This document shows positions 5,427 through 6,385 of a stretch of DNA of 6,385 nt, one piece after another. The notes below the pieces were generated by a model, which worked only from the letters and a program-made list of their open reading frames with translations, had not been told where the DNA came from and made no database searches. The position numbers and the translations under genes were made by a program. The first letter of the stretch is position 1. The number at the start of each line of letters is the position of its first letter. The stretch is from positions 1-6,385 of the forward strand of contig JASEIE010000235.1 of NCBI GenBank assembly GCA_030024065.1, given 5' to 3'. This DNA comes from Thermodesulfobacteriota bacterium (GTDB lineage Bacteria; Desulfobacterota; BSN033; UBA1163).

Positions 5427-6278
5427 TCAGAGGTCCTTTCCGTTCGATGGAGGGAGTGGATCGGTTTTTATGTTAACGTCTCTAAAATTAGGCCGTCCCC
5501 CTTCGGTCATCCAGACCTGCCCGCCGTTTAAATCCACCACCGTTCCAGTGATCCATTCAGCCACATCGGATGCCAGGTAGACCGCTATGTCAGCAACCTC
5601 TTCAGGCTTCCCCATACGCCCCAAGGGGACATTCGTCAGGAGTTGCTCGAGTTGCTCGGGGCGTCTGTTTTTTGAGGTACGCGGTGTTTCAATTAGTCCA
5701 GGAGCAATAGCATTGACTCGAATATACGGAGCAAATTCCATTGCCAGTGACTTGGTGAGATTAATCACTGCTGCCTTGGCTGCTGAATAAGCCGGTAATC
5801 CGGCCCACGGGAATTGCCCGGTAATGGAAGCCATGTTTATGATACACCCCTTTTTCTGTTCCAACATGGTCTTGGCCACAGCCCGGGAGCACAAGAATAC
5901 ACTCTTCAGGTTCAGAGCAATGGTATCATCCCAGTCTCTTTCGCTTATCTTTAGCACCCTGCCTATGCCGAAGGTGGGACCGGTAGCGCCACCGGCATTA
6001 TTAACCAATATGTCAATATGGCCGTAATTCTTTATGGTTTTCTCCACCATTTTGGTGACCTGCCCGCTGACAGTCACATCAACCGATAGAACCATGCTTC
6101 TTTGTCCCAAAGCCCTTATCTGTGCTGCGACATCTTCACCCAGGCTGAGGTCGATATCAGCAATGCAGACATCGGCACCGCATTTAGCCAGGGCGAGACT
6201 GATCGCTTTGCCAATACCCTGACCGCCCCCGGTAACGATTGCGACTTTGCCTTTCAGGGTTAGTTCTGATAGCCTCAT
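5427..6278 (-). CDS. Short-chain dehydrogenase/reductase with C-terminal extension
   Basis: This is the first gene of the dehydrogenase pair, with 283 residues. All classical SDR elements are present: TGGGQGIG (16-23), D41 predicting NAD, D67 in the VDVT motif, NNAG (93-96), and the full tetrad N123, S151, Y164 and K168. APG lies at 192-194, and the family end VDLNGGQ is near 248-254. About 29 residues follow that end, Pro- and Asp-rich and without a recognisable domain, whereas classical members usually stop near 250. The ATG at 6278 is preceded by GGGAGGGA with GGAGG about 8 nt away. Its stop lies 21 bp before the next dehydrogenase. It probably oxidises or reduces a hydroxyacyl or cyclic hydroxy substrate; the exact one cannot be deduced. 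Confidence 0.93.
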   Translation of the reverse strand: MRLSELTLKGKVAIVTGGGQGIGKAISLALAKCGADVCIADIDLSLGEDVAAQIRALGQRSMVLSVDVTVSGQVTKMVEKTIKNYGHIDILVNNAGGATGPTFGIGRVLKISERDWDDTIALNLKSVFLCSRAVAKTMLEQKKGCIINMASITGQFPWAGLPAYSAAKAAVINLTKSLAMEFAPYIRVNAIAPGLIETPRTSKNRRPEQLEQLLTNVPLGRMGKPEEVADIAVYLASDVAEWITGTVVDLNGGQVWMTEGGRPNFRDVNIKTDPLPPSNGKDL

Positions 6279-6385
6279 TCAAGGTCCCTCCCCATTCAAA
6301 TTTTAAAAATAATACTCAAACACCCAATTAGAGACTGTTCAATAATGCAGATTTCATACTTTAATTACCGGACTAACCTTCCCGG

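Noticed and set aside
2449..6342. GACTGTTCAA shared at 2449-2458 and 6333-6342 upstream of gcdA and the dehydrogenase operon
   Set aside because: A single 10-bp match is expected by chance in a window of this size.
6279..6385. Promoter for the dehydrogenase operon
   Set aside because: A TATTAT and a TTGAAC are visible on the minus strand but spaced about 22 bp apart; nothing better was found and the window ends soon after.

Overview
The window looks like accessory DNA from an anaerobic bacterium. A Desulfobacterota-like syntroph or sulfate reducer is the best guess, but this is inferred only from one gene, a glutaconyl-CoA decarboxylase alpha subunit of the kind used in anaerobic breakdown of glutarate, benzoate and amino acids. 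No rRNA, tRNA or CRISPR array was seen.

Layout. (1) Positions 1-55 carry two 19-bp tandem repeats that resemble the subterminal repeats of an IS21-family element lying off the left edge. (2) Positions 75-2322 are a complete 2,248-bp IS4-type insertion sequence. It has matched terminal inverted repeats and is bracketed by a perfect 11-bp target duplication (64-74 and 2323-2333). On the minus strand it encodes a small accessory protein and a 514-residue DDE transposase with an intact Y-R-E-K signature. A promoter and a 13-bp RNA hairpin overlap the start of the first gene. (3) Positions 2334-4226 hold a sigma70-like promoter and gcdA on the plus strand, with a strong ribosome binding site. (4) Positions 4216-4619 hold relics of one or two minus-strand genes: an iron-sulfur/FAD oxidoreductase reduced to about 115 codons with two in-frame stops and an internal deletion, preceded by a possible hydrophobic C-terminal scrap. 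(5) Positions 4635-6278 hold two short-chain dehydrogenase/reductase genes on the minus strand, 21 bp apart and almost certainly one operon, which formerly may have run into the degraded oxidoreductase.

How the parts relate. gcdA and the dehydrogenase operon converge on the relic. GcdA would transfer CO2 from glutaconyl-CoA to a biotin carrier, but its carrier and membrane-pump partners are not in the window. The two dehydrogenases probably act on hydroxyacyl or alicyclic hydroxy intermediates with NAD; their substrates cannot be read from sequence. The insertion sequence sits about 50 bp upstream of the gcdA core promoter and leaves that promoter intact. I found no clearly new molecular system. 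The most informative details are the exact insertion-sequence boundaries, the hairpin that may silence read-through expression of the transposase operon, and the decayed iron-sulfur flavoprotein.
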